Assembly: GCA_003132265.1 (NCBI GenBank)
Contig: PKXE01000138.1
Location: 5,540-13,591 of the forward strand
Reading direction: 5' to 3'
DNA length: 8,052 nt
From: Candidatus Dormiibacterota bacterium
GTDB lineage: Bacteria; Chloroflexota; Dormibacteria; Aeolococcales; Bog-877
The notes under the pieces were generated by a model that had not been told where the DNA came from, made no database searches, and worked only from the letters and a program-made list of their open reading frames with translations. The position numbers and the translations under genes were made by a program. The stretch's first letter is position 1; every line of letters begins with the position of its first letter. Positions 6,101 through 8,052 of the stretch are shown piece by piece.

Positions 6101-6871
6101 TTGCTGCTGGCCATCGACGTCGGCAACTCGACCATGACCCTGGGCATCTTCGTCGATGAGGAGCTGCAGACCCACGGTCGCTTCACGACCAGGCGGGATG
6201 CCACCCCCGACGAGCTGGGCGGCCAGCTGCTGACCTTTTTGAGCCAGCGGGGCGTGTCCGCCAAGGTCGAGGCGATGGCGGTCAGCAGCGTTGTCCCCAG
6301 TCTCAGCCAGCCGCTGGCGGAGATGGCGCGGAGCTACCTTGGGCTGGAGGCGCTCTTCGTCGGCCCCGGCACCAGGACTGGGATGGAGATCCACTACGAC
6401 CCCGCCCGCGACGTCGGCGCGGACCGGATCGTCACCGCAGTCGGCGTCCACCATCGCTACGGCGGTCCGGCGATCATGGTCAGCTTCGGCACCGCCACCG
6501 TCTTCGACGCCATCGACAAGAACGGCAGCTACCTGGGCGGCGCCATCGCCCCCGGGCTTCAGCTCTCGGTGGACGCTCTGTTCGCTCGGGCGGCGCGGCT
6601 GCCTCGGGTGGACCTGGTGGCGCCGGCCAAGACGCTGGGGCGGACCACGGTGACCTCGGTGCAGGCGGGGATCATGTACGGCGCGGCAGCCCAGGCCGAG
6701 GGCATGATCGCCCGGATCAGGCTGGAGATGGCGGGGGAGCCCAAGGTGGTGGCAACCGGTGGTTTAGCCTCGCTGGTGGCGCCCTTGGTGAGGGGGGTGG
6801 ACATCATCGACCCCTTGGTACTGCTGGAGGGGCTGCGGGTCCTGGAGCTGCTGAACCGCAGCCACGACTGA
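6101..6871 (+). CDS. coaX: Type III pantothenate kinase
   Basis: CoaX phosphorylates pantothenate, the first committed step of coenzyme A synthesis. It is a cytosolic dimer of the ASKHA fold that is not feedback-inhibited by CoA, unlike CoaA. The product is 256 residues, the normal family length. The motifs are intact: LLAIDVGNST at 2-11 (Asp6 and the phosphate-binding loop), GADR at 106-109 (its Asp108 is the conserved catalytic Asp), FGTATVFD at 129-136 and GGAIAPG at 146-152. The start is TTG at 6101, with GGAGG 7 nt upstream. The ATG at 6094 is out of frame. LLAIDVGNST is the typical N-terminus, so no longer form is expected. The gene is divergent from the dusB group. No plus-strand intrinsic terminator follows: the hairpin 13 nt after the stop has its U-run on the minus strand. 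Confidence 0.96.
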   Translation: MLLAIDVGNSTMTLGIFVDEELQTHGRFTTRRDATPDELGGQLLTFLSQRGVSAKVEAMAVSSVVPSLSQPLAEMARSYLGLEALFVGPGTRTGMEIHYDPARDVGADRIVTAVGVHHRYGGPAIMVSFGTATVFDAIDKNGSYLGGAIAPGLQLSVDALFARAARLPRVDLVAPAKTLGRTTVTSVQAGIMYGAAAQAEGMIARIRLEMAGEPKVVATGGLASLVAPLVRGVDIIDPLVLLEGLRVLELLNRSHD

Positions 6872-6883
6872 TCTCGGGTTAAC

Positions 6884-6913
6884 AAAAAAGGGCGCCCCCC
6901 GAAAGGGACGCCC
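6884..6913 (-). terminator. Intrinsic terminator of the minus-strand small RNA
   Basis: On the minus strand GGGCGTCCC (6913-6905) pairs with GGGGCGCCC (6898-6890), giving 9 bp with one G-U around a 6-nt loop. It is followed directly by six T (6889-6884). On the plus strand the A-run precedes the stem and a G-run follows, so this is a minus-strand terminator and not that of coaX. Confidence 0.8.
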
Positions 6914-6963
6914 CGAGAGGGGGGGGCAACATTGAACGCTCAGAGAACCCATCTCATTGAGCT
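6884..6963 (-). ncRNA. Candidate 80-nt C-rich small RNA
   Basis: A minus-strand transcript starting 7 nt after the -10 element (A at 6963) and ending in the U-run at 6884 would be 80 nt. It folds simply. A 5' hairpin pairs GCUCA (6962-6958) with UGAGC (6942-6938) and GAGA with UCUC, leaving a 2-nt bulge and a UGGGU loop. A single-stranded linker follows (6937-6928), then eight consecutive C (6926-6919) plus UCUC, and last the terminator stem. GCCCC (6927-6923) can also pair with GGGGC (6914-6910), placing CCCCUCUC in a loop and competing with the terminator. No credible protein is encoded; the frame AUG-AGA-UGG-GUU-CUC-UGA is only five codons. Exposed C-tracts recall sRNAs that bind G-rich ribosome sites, such as the actinobacterial 6C type, but I cannot assign a known family. 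Promoter, structure and terminator agree, so a real RNA is likely. Its function is unknown. Confidence 0.6.
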
Positions 6964-6969
6964 GGACTT

Positions 6970-6998
6970 AGCCTAGCACCGATCCCGAGGGCGGGCAA
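6970..6998 (-). promoter_or_regulatory. Promoter of the candidate small RNA
   Basis: On the minus strand TTGCCC (6998-6993), a 17-nt spacer and TAGGCT (6975-6970) form a sigma70-like promoter. TG one base before the hexamer makes it an extended -10. It points away from greA and has no gene downstream except the 80-nt structured region ending in a terminator. Confidence 0.6.
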
Positions 6999-7065
6999 AT
7001 TCCGAAGTGGTGAAGGAATCGATACGGGAATGTGGCGGACAACCGGGCCTGGCCTTTCCCTTCGA

Positions 7066-7085
7066 CCCCGCCCCACCCCGACCCC
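7066..7085 (-). other. G-quadruplex-forming motif between the divergent sRNA and greA promoters
   Basis: The minus strand carries four runs of four G with loops TC, T and C (the plus strand shows C-runs at 7066-7069, 7071-7074, 7076-7079 and 7082-7085). Loops this short give a very stable predicted quadruplex. It lies 48 nt upstream of the greA -35 and 67 nt upstream of the sRNA -35. Around it, 7000-7133 shows no gene. Confidence 0.5.
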
Positions 7086-7133
7086 GTCCACTGGTGAGTC
7101 CGCGCCCAAGCCGCCGAATTTCTTACTGCAGGG

Positions 7134-7162
7134 TTGCTCGGAGGGCAGGCGTTCGGTAGACT
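7134..7162 (+). promoter_or_regulatory. Promoter of greA (and probably lysS)
   Basis: TTGCTC (7134-7139), a 17-nt spacer and TAGACT (7157-7162) form a sigma70-like promoter about 86 nt upstream of the greA ATG. RNA would start near 7169. The leader contains a 6-bp hairpin (CCGCGC 7182-7187 with GCGCGG 7195-7200) and AAGGAG at 7231-7236. Confidence 0.55.
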
Positions 7163-7248
7163 TCGCATCCCCGGCCCGCCGCCGCGCGAGATCGGCGCGG
7201 GCTTCGGAAGTCGCGTCGGCCTCGGCCGGCAAGGAGCAAGTGAAACCA

Positions 7249-7716
7249 ATGCAGGAGAAGCCGGTACTCCTTACCCAAAAGGGTCTTGAGAAACTGCGCG
7301 AAGAGCTCGACCAGCTGGTCAACGAGCGGCGGCCGGAGATCGCCCAGCGGATCAAGACCGCCAAGGAATTCGGCGACCTCAGCGAGAATGCCGAGTATGA
7401 GGACGCCAAGAACGATCAGGGCTTCGTCGAAGGCCGCATCCTTACCGTGGAGCAGATGATCCGCAACGCCAGCCTGATCGAAACCGACGACCACCAGGAC
7501 GGCTCGGTCCAGCTGGGTTCTTCGGTCAAGGTCAAGGACGAGTTCGGCGAGATGACCTACACCATCGTCGGTCCGGCGGAGGCCGATGCCGGCTCAGGCC
7601 GCATCTCATTGGAGTCGCCGGTGGGCAAGGCGCTGCTGGGGCGTCGGACCGGGGACAAGATCAACGTGGAGACGCCCGGGGGCGCCCGCCAGGTCCAGAT
7701 TCTCAAGGTGGCGTGA
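7249..7716 (+). CDS. greA: Transcription elongation factor GreA
   Basis: GreA enters the secondary channel of RNA polymerase and stimulates cleavage of backtracked transcripts. From ATG 7249 the product is 155 residues, the normal length. The N-terminal antiparallel coiled coil (about 1-76) has the tip motif GDLSENAEY at 42-50, with acidic Asp43 and Glu46 that hold the catalytic Mg2+. The C-terminal FKBP-like domain (about 83-155) has the family segment SPVGKALLGRRTGD. The N-terminus MQEKPVLLTQKGLEKLREEL fits the family. AAGGAG lies 12 nt before ATG and 3 nt before an in-frame GTG at 7240, so either start is possible; ATG is preferred. The frame stays open far upstream, but those residues are Pro/Arg/Ser-rich and overlap the promoter, so they are not coding. 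The stop overlaps the lysS start by 4 nt. Confidence 0.95.
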   Translation: MQEKPVLLTQKGLEKLREELDQLVNERRPEIAQRIKTAKEFGDLSENAEYEDAKNDQGFVEGRILTVEQMIRNASLIETDDHQDGSVQLGSSVKVKDEFGEMTYTIVGPAEADAGSGRISLESPVGKALLGRRTGDKINVETPGGARQVQILKVA

Positions 7717-8052
7717 CTCAGCTGCCGCCAACAGGTGGTAAGGCGCTCGCGGAGATCATCGCCGAGCGCAAACGAAAGGCTGAGCAGCTCCGGCAGGCGG
7801 GGACTCCTCCCTGGGGGGTCGACTTCACCCGGAGCGTCAGCTGCGCCGAGGCGGCTCGCCGGGCTCCTAAGGAGCCGGAGCAGGTCGGCGAGAGCGTCAG
7901 CGTGGCGGGCCGGATCTTGAGGGTGCGCTCCTCCGGGGGGATCGCCTTCGCCGATTGCAGCGATGAGAGCGGCACCCTCCAGCTGATGGCGACGCGCGGC
8001 GACACCGCGGGCGACCTTGTCGCGGAGCTGGAGCAGCTCGACCTCGGCGACC
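7713..8052 (+). CDS. lysS: Lysyl-tRNA synthetase class II, N-terminal part (3' end outside window)
   Basis: LysS charges tRNA-Lys with lysine. The first 113 codons are visible. The GTG start shares the sequence GTGA with the greA stop, a typical coupled junction, and AAGG lies about 4 nt upstream. The N-terminus has a charged helix (AEIIAERKRKAEQLRQAG, about 13-30), followed by TPPWGVDFTRS, which corresponds to the family's 'G-x-x-P-Y' region. The anticodon-binding OB fold begins at about residue 60: SVSVAGRILRVRSSGGIAFADCSDESGTLQL, then EQLDLGD. The usual Lys in the R-x-x-GK turn is Gly here. AspS or AsnS are less likely given the N-terminal helix and the DESGTLQL/LDLGD pattern. The catalytic domain lies beyond the window, so the class II motifs cannot be checked. 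Confidence 0.9.
   Translation, partial: MTQLPPTGGKALAEIIAERKRKAEQLRQAGTPPWGVDFTRSVSCAEAARRAPKEPEQVGESVSVAGRILRVRSSGGIAFADCSDESGTLQLMATRGDTAGDLVAELEQLDLGD

Noticed and set aside
6890..6913. Hairpin as the terminator of coaX
   Set aside because: On the plus strand the A-run is before the stem and a G-run follows, so there is no U-tract. It works only for minus-strand RNA.
6940..6957. Five-codon leader peptide (AUG to UGA) inside the small RNA
   Set aside because: No ribosome site precedes it, it lies within the 5' hairpin, and it has no run of a regulatory amino acid. Chance is the simpler explanation.
6964..7133. Riboswitch or tRNA in the coaX-greA gap upstream of the sRNA
   Set aside because: I looked on both strands for tRNA arms and for TPP-, cobalamin- and SAM-type core motifs and saw none.
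7030..7248. Open upstream extension of greA in the same frame
   Set aside because: The residues are Pro/Arg/Ser-rich with no similarity to GreA. The stretch covers the likely promoter, and the true N-terminus MQEKPVLLTQKGLEKL begins at 7249.
6954..7409. Minus-strand frame covering the coaX-greA gap and the start of greA
   Set aside because: Low-complexity Ser/Arg/Gly-rich product, antisense to greA, running over both candidate promoters.

Overview
This is a high-GC bacterial chromosome segment, with coding third positions mostly G or C. It carries housekeeping genes plus a few poorly characterised ones. No phage, transposon, CRISPR, tRNA or rRNA was seen. Gene content (argG-argH; dusB, coaX, greA, lysS together; a UspA/PCP-reductase-domain protein) suggests an uncultivated Terrabacteria-type lineage, such as Dormibacterota or another Chloroflexota relative. 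Actinobacteria-like lineages remain possible. This placement is inference from gene content only.

Layout. (1) 1-2239, plus strand: the 3' part of argG, then argH, which perform the last two steps of arginine synthesis. (2) 2240-4226, plus strand: a short leader with a candidate extended -10 and an inverted repeat, then a 641-residue protein built of UspA, UspA, PCP_red, rubredoxin-like zinc ribbon, PCP_red and a low-complexity tail. (3) 4248-5995, minus strand, convergent with the previous gene: a 57-residue Cys-rich membrane miniprotein, dusB (tRNA dihydrouridine synthase), and a 132-residue double zinc-ribbon protein whose only well-placed start is a CTG just after the dusB stop. (4) 6101-6871, plus strand: coaX (type III pantothenate kinase), divergent from group 3 across a shared promoter region. 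(5) 6872-7248: a 377-bp intergenic region that is not empty. On the minus strand it holds a promoter, an 80-nt C-rich structured RNA and a canonical intrinsic terminator, which together look like a complete unannotated small-RNA gene. It also holds a strong G-quadruplex motif and a plus-strand promoter for greA. (6) 7249-8052, plus strand: greA and the 5' end of lysS, overlapping by 4 nt.

How they work together: argG/argH finish arginine synthesis. dusB, coaX, greA and lysS serve tRNA modification, CoA synthesis, transcript cleavage and tRNA charging. As far as I recall they cluster in Clostridia and related phyla, and here dusB is inverted. The items most worth follow-up are the candidate C-rich sRNA, the UspA/PCP_red/zinc-ribbon fusion, the CTG-initiated zinc-ribbon gene and the miniprotein. 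Start codons are often not ATG: argH GTG, dusB TTG, coaX TTG, lysS GTG and the zinc-ribbon gene CTG.
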